The notes under the pieces were generated by a model. The model saw only the letters and a program-made list of their open reading frames with translations. It searched no databases and was not told the origin of the DNA. Shown here in pieces: positions 1-10,990 of a stretch of 64,000 nucleotides of DNA (position 1 is its first letter; each line of letters opens with the position of its first letter). This DNA comes from Salvia splendens. Taxonomy: Eukaryota > Streptophyta > Magnoliopsida > Lamiales > Lamiaceae. Position numbers and translations under genes: made by a program. The stretch spans positions 22,502,188 to 22,566,187 of the forward strand of contig NC_056053.1 of NCBI RefSeq assembly GCF_004379255.2, given 5' to 3'.

Positions 1-70
1 TCTTGAAATAAACGGGTGTGGGAAAGAAAGCATCTTTTTGTTATTTTTCAGCTTTCTTTGCATTTCAACC

Positions 71-3000
71 ATGGCTCTAAACTTGATGTCTCCAACTGAA
101 ATCAAGACTCTGTCTTTCTTGGATTGCTCCAAATCGAATTACAATCTCAATCCTCTCAAGTTCAAAGGTATTGTGTAACCTCAAATTTGAATCTTTTGGG
201 GGTTTTGGGGTGCTGTGATTTCGAGGTAGTTATTTTGTCTTTTTTCCATGTTGATTATGAGGCTGTTATTTGTTTGGGATAAGAAAAGAATAGTATAAAG
301 CTGGTGACTATAACTAATTCTTGCTTTTCCTTTTTAATTTTGTATTTTTATAATTCTGGAGATGTGTCAGTTAATAATTTCAAATATTCATCTTTTAGTA
401 TCCAAGGTAATTATTGATTCATTTTTCCTGATTCCCATTTGTGGAGAATGATTTTAGATGCTGATGTGTTTCTGGTGCTGTTTTTGACTTGCTGAAGATT
501 CCATTTTTTGTAAAAAAAAATTGATGTGTCAAGTCATCTTCCCCTGTTGAGATGTATCTTTACAAGTATATGTTGTTTGTTATTCTGAATTATACAAGAT
601 TCTGTTGGATTTTTTTTGTTTAGGTGGATTTGCTTTCAAGAAGAAGGATAGTAGATGCACTGCTTCGAAGAGAGTCCATTGCTCGGCACAGCCCCCTCCT
701 CCTCCGGCTTGGCCCGGGCGGGCTGTTCCTGAGCCCGGTCGTGTGACTTGGGAGGGCCCGAAGCCTATTTCGGTTATTGGTTCCACTGGCTCCATTGGAA
801 CTCAGGTGAATATATAGGAGTATTTGCTATTTTGTGTCTGAGACTATCTAGAAATTAATACTTCAACTGAAGTTGTTTAAGTTATTATGCTCATATTATA
901 CATTTTGATGATGGCTATATTGATATTCTTGATTTTTGTGATGGCCATATTGAGATGTGACTGTCAAATTATTCCCCTAAATTCTACTCATTTTATTTAT
1001 TACCTGCTGGTATCAGCTGTGACCGGTGGATTGTTCTTGCTTTTTGGTGAGGCATGTGTTTGGTTGCTATGAGCTGACTTCACTCTTTGCAGACGCTCGA
1101 CATAGTTGCTGAAAATCCGGATAAATTCAGAATCGTCGCTCTTGCTGCTGGTTCAAATGTCACCCTCCTTGCTGAACAGGTGATTTAATTGATATACTCG
1201 GGAAAAACCTAGGACTAATCATTTAACCTGCTAAAGCAATGGAATTATTTCGTCTAATCACGTTGTTATAAAAAGTGAATGTCATAACTCACTAATATCC
1301 TCTCCAGATGATCTGATTCTGTTATCTAATGCTCATATTGTAGGTGAGGGCTTTCAAACCCAAATTAGTATCCGTTAAAGACGAGTCATTAGCTAGTGAG
1401 CTCAAAGAGGCGTTGGCTGATGTCGAAGACAAGCCTGAAATTATCCCGGGAGAGCAAGGAATGGTCGAGGTTAGCTTATATATGCTCTATAGCTGCTAAA
1501 GATATTGGTAGATATAATTCGTTCCCCATCTCTTTGACACTGGCTATCTATTCCAGGTTGCACGACATCCCGATGCTGTTACAGTAGTCACAGGAATTGT
1601 TGGATGTGCTGGTTTGAAGGTAATCTTCAGTGCCACATGGATTTACCTTAATCAGTAATGTTTCTATCTAATCTTAATAAAAGGTGCATATTTTAATAGT
1701 ACTAAATTCCATTTCTTCTGTTCTATTGAGATGCATTCTGCATCATTGCTGGTTTTCTTTGGTACCATTGACCTTTTCTCGTTTACAAAAGCTTTTTTTT
1801 TCACTTGTTTTAAATTTGGAACAATGGTAGATTTTATGATGTTCTTGTAAGTTGGAATACTATGTTTAATGTTTCATCAGACTTCACCGGATAATTAAAG
1901 TGCGATACGTTCTTTTCCTTCTTCTCTTGCAAATGTGTTGCAACGGAATAATATTCTCAGAAATCTGATCTTTTATGATTTTTCAGCCGACAGTAGCTGC
2001 GATAGAAGCTGGAAAAGACATCGCTTTGGCCAATAAAGAAACTCTGATTGCTGGAGGACCCTTTGTCCTTCCTCTTGCAAAAAAGCATAACGTCAAGATT
2101 CTTCCTGCAGATTCCGAACACTCTGCTATATTCCAGGTACGTTTAAAGGTGTCCGAACAACGTCTAAATTTATGCAATGTTACTAGAAAGATTAACTAGA
2201 GATGTCGGATGTGTTAAAACTTCATATCCATCACTAAACTGCCCTTATAAAATGGAATGTTTTATCTTACAGTGTATCCAAGGTTTGCCGGAAGGTGCTT
2301 TGAGGCGTATAATTTTGACTGCTTCCGGTGGTGCTTTCAGGTATAGCAATTTGTTGCACAGAAAGATTGTTTAGAAATTCTTGCATCCGTAGATTAGCAT
2401 CCATAGTGCGAACTTACTTCTTCCTCATGTAGTGCTTCTTATATCCTGTTTGTGCGGTTGAACTTTTCGTTCTTCATAATTTTGCTAATCCAGTTGTGCA
2501 ACGATACTGATAATGATGTCGATGATAGGGATTTGCCGGTTGAGAAATTGAAAGAAGTTAAAGTAGCAGATGCTCTAAAGCATCCTAACTGGAACATGGG
2601 AAAGAAAATTACAGTGGACTCTGCAACCCTCTTTAACAAGGTAGACTTCTGCTCGTTTTTACGAACATAGCTTCCATTTATAGTATCGTTCCTTCAACTA
2701 AGTGCATAAATATGGATAAGCTGTTTTTATGCTTTTGTCAAGTCTAGAACAAAGACTAATCAAGTGGCTTTCATCTTGGCAGGGTCTAGAAGTTATAGAA
2801 GCTCACTATTTGTTTGGGGCCGAATATGATGATATCGAGATCGTTATCCATCCTCAGTCCATCATACATTCGATGATTGAAACACAGGTAAATCCATCTT
2901 CCTGCTCTCATTACTGGTTTAGCTCCTTCCTTCGATTCTCTCTTCACATATTTGTCTGTCTATTTTCAGGATTCATCCGTGCTAGCACAGTTGGGATGGC

Positions 3001-3651
3001 CCGACATGCGTTTGCCTATTCTGTACACCTTATCGTGGCCAGAGAGAATCTACTGCTCTGAGATTACATGGCCTCGCCTCGACCTCTGCAAGTAACTACT
3101 GTGCCCTTACAAGTATAAAAAACACTTTTTTTATTGCTCAAGTAGAACTGACTTCGTATCGTGATGGTTTAGGGTCGACCTGACATTCAAGAAGCCTGAC
3201 AACACCAAATACCCGTCGATGGATCTTGCTTATGCTGCTGGACGGGCAGGAGGCACCATGACCGGCGTTCTTAGTGCAGCCAACGAGAAAGCAGTTGAAA
3301 TGTTCATCGACGAGAAGTGAGTATTTCAAGTCACATAATCAAGAAAGATCAAAATTGTTGAATCTAATCTATCATTCTGCGCATAAAACTACACACGGGC
3401 ACGCTAGTGAGTGTGCTCGTCTTCTGATGAATGCACGATTATCGCAGCTGATGATGATGGATCATTTTTGTGTGTGTTGCAGAATCAGTTACCTGGACAT
3501 ATTCAAGGTTGTGGAGCTGACATGTGACAAGCATCGAGCGGAGATGGTGGCGTCGCCTTCGTTGGAGGAAATCGTGCACTACGACCTGTGGGCACGGGAG
3601 TATGCAGCTGGCGTGCAGCGGTCGGCCGGTTTGAGTCCTGCTCTTGTATGA
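71..3651 (+). CDS. DXR: 1-deoxy-D-xylulose 5-phosphate reductoisomerase, plastid, 12 exons
   Basis: Converts 1-deoxy-D-xylulose 5-phosphate to 2-C-methyl-D-erythritol 4-phosphate with NADPH and a divalent metal, the committed step of the plastid MEP pathway. Exons read by eye: 71-167, 624-805, 1093-1179, 1344-1469, 1557-1619, 1987-2136, 2273-2340, 2529-2640, 2783-2887, 2970-3091, 3173-3316, 3483-3651. All introns are GT-AG and phases agree, giving 1,425 nt (474 residues). Visible are an N-terminal transit peptide starting [10 protein letters not shown], a proline-rich stretch ([10 protein letters not shown]) after it, the NADPH-binding [20 protein letters not shown], the metal-ligand segment [18 protein letters not shown], and [18 protein letters not shown]. 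The ATG at 71 starts the usual plant DXR N-terminus. The promoter is outside the window. Length and sequence match Salvia DXR as I remember it. No defect seen. Confidence 0.97.
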
Positions 3652-5702
3652 GCAGAGGTTGGTGAGAATGATCAACTGGAAAACTAGTTCATTTATGATG
3701 AAAAGAAAATGAATCATGTGACATTATGAAACACGAAATAGATCAAAAGAAAGTCACATGATTTTGTGTTTTTTTTATACTCATCATCAAGTGTAAATTT
3801 GATAGCAATGTTTCACATGCCCCTTTCTAAAAGGTCATTTCGTGAGGGTGAATAAAAATTTAAAGAATATAATATGTATACTGACTTTTGATTTTGTTGG
3901 TATATATATGCCGGTCGTAATTGGGCTAAAAATGCCAAAAATGTTTTATGCAAATATGTTTAGTTTTTTGCAATTTAATTTAATTTAATTTAATTTAATT
4001 TAATTTAAATATATAATTAAAAATGGAAAAAGTATATTAATAGAGTAGGTGCTCAATGGTTGTGGTATGGTGCTCATGCCACTAGTGCTAAGTGTTGCAG
4101 ATGTCCGCTCTAATTTTGTGTGAGACTGTCTTGTAAAATTATAATTCTAGTAATATTTGTATTCGTTTCCTCAAGATTAACTTGTTACGAGATTATTGGA
4201 GATTAATTTGATCAAATAAGAAAAACAAAGATTTATATTAAGATTAATCATAGTATTTGATGTTGCGTCGATATTAAATCTTGTACTTTATCTATTTAAT
4301 TGAACATGAGTGAGTTGTATTGCTAACTCTCTCATAAATTGATAAGCTTTAGATCATGCACAAGATCATATAACCACTAGTATAAATACATTGTACAAAA
4401 AATGTCAATTAGGGATACTAATGATAATTACAAAAAAGTCAGTTATAACTAACTTTTGAAAAATATCTCAAAACTTTAAATGATTATAACTATTTCAATT
4501 TCAATTATTTTTTTCACAGAACATATATCAAATTAAAGATAATTTTATAAGAATTCCAACGAGATATTACATGCATATATTTCGATGTTAAAATCTTTAA
4601 AAAATCCTAATTTTTATATTTTTCGCCAAACAGCTAATGTCAACATAGATAACATAATATGTCAACCTAATATGCATACATTCAATGCATTATATTGATA
4701 TCTTTAATACACTATATTGACATTGCGACTCAAAATCCTAAATGTGATAGTTAATCTTATTTTTTCAATATTAAAATATAAAAACGAAATTACACATGGC
4801 AAATTATAAACCATTAGATCTATCAATTTCTATGGTCTTAAATTAGAGTTATAGTTAGCAACTAAGAGGTGAGTTAGCAATCAATAACACCTTAACAATA
4901 TTATGACTCAATCAACTAATCTAGCGCCCCAAATCGAAAAGAGAAATATTCAAAGTATATGAGAATTTCAGTTGTTGGGCATAACTCCTTTAGTTATTGG
5001 GCTTTGAAGTTTTAGTTTTGAGATTAAATAGCTAAATTATTGTTTGTCTTTTCAATTAAAAAACACTGAATTAAAGTACCGGAGACCTTATGGGCAACAA
5101 ATTAGAATTTATTAAAATAAAATTCAACAAAACAAACTTAAACACCTACTCCAAATTCACCAGTCCATATAAAATCCCTAGATTAAAGATAATATCTGTA
5201 ACTAATTTATTTCCATTTGCATAATAGCGACATAGGAAACAATTTTTGTTAGTGGTGGAACATTGTTATTGGCTGACTCACAGCTACGGATTAAATGTCT
5301 TTATCTTAAACAATTAGCCTTATTTTTCTCTTTAGTTTATGGCCCATGAAAATGAACTTATTGTTACCTTACATTAAATGTTTGATGTTTATGGATTTGA
5401 GATTCAATTATTCATAATTTGGAGTGTGACACTGGGTCGAACTGACATACCAGCCAAACAATTCTTATTTCCCAAAATTTATAAACTCAACTAATTTCAA
5501 GATTTGGCATTTGCCAACCAACACTCATTATTAAATATTTAATCTCCATTGTCACTAACCAAACCATAATTTTAATGTAAACTATGCTATTATTATAAGT
5601 ATTAACTAAAATTGACAATACATGATGACAATTCATATAGTGCGATTCGAAAAATATTCAATCGATTTTGACTTCTAATGTTTGATGAAAGTCTAAATCT
5701 TA
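3652..5702. other. DXR 3' flank and AT-rich intergenic DNA
   Basis: The DXR 3' UTR must lie at the start; an AATAAA-like stretch occurs near 3850. The rest is AT-rich, with no long open frame, no recognised RNA gene and no clear element termini. Confidence 0.6.
3972..4009. repeat. AATTT microsatellite
   Basis: About 7.5 tandem copies of a 5-base AATTT unit in the DXR 3' flank. Confidence 0.9.
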
Positions 5703-6364
5703 GAGCATCCACGACGGTGAGCACTCACCATCCGTCCGTCCTTGCCGCTGTCAAGAACACGCCTATCCGCCGATGCTCTCTTGCCGTTGGCACGGACGTG
5801 CTCTTAGCATAGAGCACGTCTGTGCCAGCGAGCAGGGCGACGTGACGCGTTTCTATTGGCCGTTGGCATTTTCTTTTTTTTCTTTTTTTTAAATAAAAAA
5901 TAATACCAAAAATTTAAAAAATATATTTTCGAATTCCCAAAAATATAGCAGTTTTATTACCTTTTTTGGAAATTTTTTTGAAATTTTTAAAAAAAATGTA
6001 ATCTCAAAATCATCTATAAATACACACATTCACCATCCATTTGGACGAAATTCGGCTACTTATGAATTTAATTATGTAATTTTTATTTTTTAGGAGTTTA
6101 ATTGTGTAATTTTTAATTTTTATGATTTTAATTATGTAATTTTTATTTTTTTTATAATTTGTAATATTATTCCGGGTATTTTTAATGCATTTTACTTTTG
6201 TGGAATTTTTTTATTTAAATTGAATAATAGAATGGTGGGATCCTTGTGCTTGTCCTTGCAGAAGAGCACGGCTGTGGGTGTTGTGCTCTTGCCTAAGAGC
6301 AGTCAGAAAAAGTGGGTCGGGCCCACAACCGTGCTCGTTGGCAAGAGCACGGTTGTGGATGCTC
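5703..6364. mobile_element. Non-autonomous TIR transposon, probably PIF/Harbinger-like
   Basis: The ends are perfect inverted repeats: GAGCATCCAC on the left and GTGGATGCTC on the right. The left flank reads TTA and the right flank TAA. This allows a TA duplication or a mutated TWA duplication; TWA targets are typical of PIF/Harbinger. Each end carries further GTGCTC/GAGCAC-rich subterminal copies, and the AT-rich core codes for nothing. The element lies about 600 bp upstream of the DUF1645-type gene. A small open frame at 6220-6405 is element sequence, not a gene. Confidence 0.65.
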
Positions 6365-6629
6365 TAAAGTTGAAGAGCGTAAAAAGTAAGGTAAAAGAGA
6401 AGTAAAAGTAAAAGTAAAAGTAAGAAAATGTGTTTTTTTAAAAAAAAATGACTCTATACGGTAGAATATCTAAAATTTAAAAAAAATAACTCAATTCCGT
6501 ATAAAATATTTTATTTGTTTTATATAATTAAATCTTATAAGTTTATTTTAAATAGATAATATAATAAATTATCCTTTTCTAACTAAAACAATCTCAAAAT
6601 TTAATACAGCTAACTAAAACAATCTCAAA

Positions 6630-6964
6630 CACGTGGCACAAATATGCGCTTGCTACACCGTCACTCAGACGATCACAGCTTTCCCGTGGCGTAGCCTTTT
6701 ATGCTCTCTCTCTATATATATAATTTCTCTCTCTTAACTTTCTACGTTTTAAAAATCTCTCACTCTTAATTGTATTCACAGCCATTCAACAATATAAACT
6801 CCCACAATTGCTAAACCCCACACTTTCCGCCATTTCAACCAACCAACTCCTCCCTCAAACTTCTAAATTTTCAGCCATTTCGTAGTGATATTTTATGTGA
6901 TAGTGTTTATTCCGTTATTAACCATTCATTGACGGTCAATTTTCAGAGAATTTGAACGGAGAAG
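6630..6964 (+). promoter_or_regulatory. Promoter and 5' UTR of the DUF1645-type gene: G-box and TATA
   Basis: A G-box/ABRE core CACGTGGC lies at 6630-6637. A TATATATA stretch lies at 6713-6722 inside a CT-rich tract (about 6704-6735), some 245 bp before the ATG at 6965. The order G-box, TATA, CT-rich leader fits a plant RNA polymerase II promoter. CACGTGGC is a known bZIP (ABF/ABI5-type) target; ABA or stress control of this gene is an inference. Confidence 0.55.
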
Positions 6965-7885
6965 ATGCAGGCGAGCTCTGCAATTTCGATCTCCCCCAGC
7001 TTTAACAGCTATTCCAACACTAAACTCGCCGAAATCGCAGCACGCGTCGTCGACGAGCTCGCCTCTCAGGAAGTCTACGACGACGAGTTTTACTTCGAGG
7101 ATATCTCGGCAAATCGACGATCTGAGGAGTTTGCAAATTCTGATTTCGTGAAGAATAGCGTTGAAGAAGGAGATTCTGATTATGTAGAAACCGAAGGAGA
7201 AAATCAAAATCGCGTCGACGACGACGAATTCGAGTTCGCTTTCGTGACGACGAGAGATTCCGATCCGCCTTCTCCGATCTCCGCCGACGAGATCTTCCAC
7301 AACGGCCAGATTCGACCGGTCTACCCGGTTTTCAACAGAGATTTGTTCCGTATCGAATTTCCGCGGGAAAATCGGAATGAATTAGGCGAGAACGTTCCGA
7401 CTATTCGGCTACCGCTGCGGAAACTGTTTAACGAGGAGAGAGAAACGCCGATGACGATGACGACGACGTCGTCGGGCTCGTCGTCCGACGCGGACGAGCT
7501 GGACGGAGTTCCGGCGGACTCGTACTGCGTGTGGCGGCCGCCGAATAAGGCGGAGGCTGAGGCGCGGTGCAAAAAGAGCAGCTCCACGGGATCGAATTCG
7601 AAGAGGTGGAAATTTAAGGTGAAGGATTTGCTGAATCGGAGCCGGAGCGAGGGGAGTAAGGATGATTTCAGTGTATTGAATTCGAGTAAGAAACAGAGTG
7701 AAGACAGAGGCAAAGTGGCACCGGTGAGCGGTGGTGGAACGGTTAAGTCCGCGGCGGCGCCACCGCTTCCTCCGCTGCCGGTGCACGGCGGCGAGAAGCG
7801 GCGCTCGTACTTGCCGTACAAACAGGATTTAGTAGGACTTTTCGCCAATGTAAATGGATTCAGTAAGAATTTGCAGCCGTTTTGA
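6965..7885 (+). CDS. DUF1645-family protein, single exon
   Basis: Encodes 306 residues without introns. Family signs are the segment EFEFAFVTT (about residue 85), followed by ADEIFHNGQIRPVYP (about 105-120), and the basic segment KRWKFKVKDLLNRSRSEG (about 215-232), both typical of plant DUF1645 (PF07816) proteins as I remember them. The rest is Ser-, Asp- and Glu-rich and probably disordered, with a proline run near the C-terminus (PPLPPLP). There is no signal peptide or membrane segment. Related proteins are linked to stress responses, but the biochemical function is unknown. The ATG at 6965 is the first in frame after the leader. Antisense open frames here are shadows of GC-rich coding sequence. 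Confidence 0.85.
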   Translation: MQASSAISISPSFNSYSNTKLAEIAARVVDELASQEVYDDEFYFEDISANRRSEEFANSDFVKNSVEEGDSDYVETEGENQNRVDDDEFEFAFVTTRDSDPPSPISADEIFHNGQIRPVYPVFNRDLFRIEFPRENRNELGENVPTIRLPLRKLFNEERETPMTMTTTSSGSSSDADELDGVPADSYCVWRPPNKAEAEARCKKSSSTGSNSKRWKFKVKDLLNRSRSEGSKDDFSVLNSSKKQSEDRGKVAPVSGGGTVKSAAAPPLPPLPVHGGEKRRSYLPYKQDLVGLFANVNGFSKNLQPF

Positions 7886-8119
7886 TTGCTTTTTTTTTTA
7901 TAAATAATTTTACACGGAGGAGAGTATTTATTTGTTTATCAATGGGGATTTTTTTTCTTTTTTTGATGTGAAATGCTAATATCATATTGCCCTTTCATTA
8001 TGAATATGTAATGTGAAAACGACTCCATTTTATTTTGCTTTTACTTTTACTATTACTTTTCTACATATTTTGGTTAATTCCATTGTTATAATTTCTAACA
8101 TCACTTCTCATAAATAATG
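7886..8119. other. 3' flank of the DUF1645-type gene
   Basis: AT-rich sequence that should contain the 3' UTR. It ends at the target site of the first retrotransposon (TAATG, 8115-8119). Confidence 0.6.
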
Positions 8120-8800
8120 TGATGGAGTACGTACTAAACAAGCCCAACAGCAGTAAAGCCCAAGACAGAGTATCAGTTCGGCATGACTAAAGAGTATCAG
8201 TCCGGCGTGACTAAAGAGTTCAGTTCGGTACAACCAAAGAGTTCGGCCCCAGCCTACAGCTCGGTGAAAGCCAACTCATCAAGCTCTGCTCTCAGGTCGG
8301 CATCAAGCTCTACTCTCAGATCGGCAAAAGCCGCTCGGCAATAATTCAGCAGTTCGGTCTCAGTATTCGACCGAACTAGGAGATAGTGGACTCATACAAG
8401 ATTTCCACCTCCACTACACCGACGATCTATTTAGTGGTGTCAAGCAGTCATTAACTCATGCAGGATAGTGGACCCATGCAAGGTCGCCACGATCTCCACG
8501 ACATCCACTACCTAATAAATGCTGCATGCCACGATCTTAGTTCACTGTATAAATAGAACCTAGGTCAGATAGATAAGGTCTTCTGCTTCTTCTTTTAAAC
8601 TCTAAAAAAGCTCTCTAGAGAGAATATCATAAAGCAGGCCAGTGTTGTAAGCTGTAATTCGCAGATCAAGCAATACAAACCTGCCCCCATTTCTCCCCGT
8701 GGACGTAGATTTACCTCAGTAAATCGAACCACGTAAAACCTCTGTGTCGTAATTTATTTTTACGTGCATTAATTACCATCGAAAATTCGCCGCTTCATCA
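8120..8800 (+). repeat. 5' LTR of retrotransposon 1
   Basis: 681 bp, TGATGGAG to TTCATCA. TATAAATA at 8548-8555 is the probable promoter, with transcription expected toward gag. It is rich in TTCGG/CCGAA and AAAGAGTTCGG motifs that recur in the LTR of retrotransposon 2. Confidence 0.95.
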
Positions 8801-8801
8801 C

Positions 8802-8819
8802 TGGCGCCGTCTGTGGGAA
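8802..8819 (+). promoter_or_regulatory. Primer binding site of retrotransposon 1
   Basis: TGGCGCCGTCTGTGGGAA starts one base after the 5' LTR. The first ~10 bases could pair with the 3' end of a tRNA ending GGCGCCA (tRNA-Asp type); the rest pairs less well, so the primer identity is uncertain. Confidence 0.75.
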
Positions 8820-8881
8820 ACGAAGAACCAAATTTGTGATAAAGCGAGTTTTTGATCCTCTTCTACCAAAAAAAAAAAAAA

Positions 8882-10957
8882 ATGCATACCAGATCACATA
8901 ACACCCGTGCCTCCGTCCGTGATAACCATGAGGAAGCTAATCCAGCAGCCCATAGGCCTGGAAAGCAGCCTCGTGAAAAATCTACTTCCAGTTCTCACGG
9001 AGAAGGAGCAAGCCGCTCAAAAGGTCCACACACCGAGTCTTCCCAGCAGCCTGATTTGAACGAGGCTGTCAAGCTGTTCTTGGCCGAGAAGCAGGAGGAG
9101 TTCTTAACCTTCCTGCAGAAGAGCCAACAGTCGGAGAAGACAACGGCGGATTCTCCCTCCTCATCCAGACATGAAAGTCACTACCGCAGTAGTGACGTGT
9201 CTTCCAGGAGAAAGAATCCTCAACCCCGACATGTTCCTCCTCGGTACCGGAACCACAGGAGAACTCCATCTCCTCCGTACCGAAGAGATGTCGGGTTCGC
9301 CATGTACGGAGCATTAAAGACTCCATTCTCGGACGACATCACCCGGACTCCTTTGCCGCGGAACTACCGGACACCGTCAATGACTTATGACGGGCTAGAG
9401 GATCCTCATGACTTCTTGGGACGCTATCAATATAATATGGCGAACCAGGGTCTCAATGAGGTCCACATGTGCAAGCTGTTCCCCGAGTTGCTCATCGGGA
9501 ACGCCAGAAGGTGGTTCGACAGCCTTCCTCAAGGCAGCATCAGATCCTACCGAGATCTCATGGATGCTTTCCACAGGAGGTTCTTTCAGAAAGCGGAAGC
9601 CCGAATCACTTCGGCTCAGCTGCTTTCTATACGTCAAGGTCGCGACGAAAAGATCAGCGATTTCCTGACGAGATTCCATAAGGAATGCCTACAAGTAGAT
9701 AATCTCAATGATCTACTTGTCATCTCGGCATTCCAAAATGGAATCCTGCCCGGAGCTCTCTACAGAAAGCTCGTGGAGTGCGGTCCGCAAACAGCTCAAG
9801 AAATGTGGGACATTGCGGACCAGTTTTCTCGTGCGGATGAGGCAGACCGTCGAAAACGGTCGTTAGACAGCTCATCCCAAGGAGACAAAAGGAAGCCCGA
9901 TCAAAGCGACCAGGTGCTTCCTCGCCGAACTCCTTTTGAAAGAATTCAAAGGGCACCAGTACAAGGCAGATTGGGACCACGTCTCCATCCTGAGAAGCCG
10001 CCCGCTCAGTTCGTACCATTAAACAAGTCAAGAGCGGAAATTTTCGAACTACATTCCGATATGTTCGAAAAACCAAAGCGGATGACGAAATCAGCCGCAC
10101 GGCGACTTCAGGATCAATATTGCTCCTTCCATCAAACCCACGGTCACGATACCGAGGAGTGCCGAGATTTGGCTGCAGGTATTGACGTTCTTGTGAAAAC
10201 AGGAACGTTAAAAAAATACCAAAGCAAGCAGCCGAAAAAGAACAAAAGGCAGAGAAGTGCGAACTGCAATCCTCAGGATCCGAAAAGACATGAGGATCCC
10301 GAAGACGACGACGAGCCGCAATACGATGGAGTAATCCTGACTATTGATGCTCTCCCAGCCGGGAAGACTAAGTCGTCCCTAAAAGCAGAACGCAGAGGTT
10401 CCAATCAAGAGGAACCAACACATAAAAGGCTGAAGAAAGACGAAGTGATTACATTTTCAGATGCCGATCCCGTCCCAGCCATCTCTCCTCACCAAGATGC
10501 TATTGTCATCCAAGCCGGGGTGGCAAACAAACTGGTCCACAGAGTATTTGTGGATACAGGAGCGTCAGTCAGCATTCTTTTTAAAGAATGTTTCGATAAA
10601 ATGGAAGTGGATCCAGCTCGGCTCAGTCCGGCTCCACTTCCTCTGAAAAGTTTCGCCCAGGAGGACACCCGCCCTGAAGGTATTATCAGCCTTCCGATCA
10701 CGGTGGGAAAAGCGCCTACAAGCTCCAATACGATGATCGAGTTCTTTGTGGTGAAAGCTCGGTCTCCGTACAACATCATCCTGGGGAGGGACTGGCTCAA
10801 CACAGTTCGGGCCGTTTGCTCTACTTATCACCTCACCATCAAGATTCCCACTAAAAATGGGATAGCGGTCATCCGAGGTGATCAAAAGAGAGCAAAAGAA
10901 TGTCTGCAGATTGCGCTAAAAAGTGCCGAACAATCAGTTCGGCACCATCAAGCATAG
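8882..10957 (+). CDS. Gag-protease polyprotein of retrotransposon 1
   Basis: 691 residues from the ATG at 8882, chosen because the homologous protein of retrotransposon 2 starts with the same MHTRS. The frame is also open a little upstream, through an A-rich leader. A disordered basic N-terminus is followed by a Retrotrans_gag capsid domain (ARRWFDSLPQGS, then FHRRFFQKAEARI; about residues 180-290). A zinc-knuckle-like motif C-x2-H-x4-H-x4-C sits at about residue 413, where the usual second Cys is His. An aspartic protease with VFVDTGAS sits at about residue 557. The frame ends at UAG 10955-10957, and pol continues in the same frame. No frameshift or premature stop was seen. Confidence 0.95.
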   Translation: MHTRSHNTRASVRDNHEEANPAAHRPGKQPREKSTSSSHGEGASRSKGPHTESSQQPDLNEAVKLFLAEKQEEFLTFLQKSQQSEKTTADSPSSSRHESHYRSSDVSSRRKNPQPRHVPPRYRNHRRTPSPPYRRDVGFAMYGALKTPFSDDITRTPLPRNYRTPSMTYDGLEDPHDFLGRYQYNMANQGLNEVHMCKLFPELLIGNARRWFDSLPQGSIRSYRDLMDAFHRRFFQKAEARITSAQLLSIRQGRDEKISDFLTRFHKECLQVDNLNDLLVISAFQNGILPGALYRKLVECGPQTAQEMWDIADQFSRADEADRRKRSLDSSSQGDKRKPDQSDQVLPRRTPFERIQRAPVQGRLGPRLHPEKPPAQFVPLNKSRAEIFELHSDMFEKPKRMTKSAARRLQDQYCSFHQTHGHDTEECRDLAAGIDVLVKTGTLKKYQSKQPKKNKRQRSANCNPQDPKRHEDPEDDDEPQYDGVILTIDALPAGKTKSSLKAERRGSNQEEPTHKRLKKDEVITFSDADPVPAISPHQDAIVIQAGVANKLVHRVFVDTGASVSILFKECFDKMEVDPARLSPAPLPLKSFAQEDTRPEGIISLPITVGKAPTSSNTMIEFFVVKARSPYNIILGRDWLNTVRAVCSTYHLTIKIPTKNGIAVIRGDQKRAKECLQIALKSAEQSVRHHQA

Positions 10958-10963
10958 CAATCA
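10955..10963 (+). promoter_or_regulatory. Gag/Pol stop with readthrough-type context, retrotransposon 1
   Basis: The stop TAG is followed by CAATCA. This matches the CARYYA context known from tobamovirus-type UAG readthrough. From 10958 to the pol ATG at 10991 there are 11 open codons in the gag frame, so suppression of one UAG would give Gag-Pol. Function is inferred. Confidence 0.65.
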
Positions 10964-10990
10964 CAGCAACCGGAGTCGGAGGCAAGCGAG

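Noticed and set aside
580..795. Minus-strand 71-codon frame over DXR exon 2
   Set aside because: Shadow of the GC-rich DXR coding strand; no family features.
6220..6405. 61-codon frame in the element upstream of the DUF1645-type gene
   Set aside because: Built from the element's inverted GTGCTC/GAGCAC repeats; non-coding.
7321..7848. Long minus-strand frames (175 and 125 codons) opposite the DUF1645-type gene
   Set aside because: Arg/Ser-rich shadows caused by GC-rich codons; the sense frame carries the family motifs.
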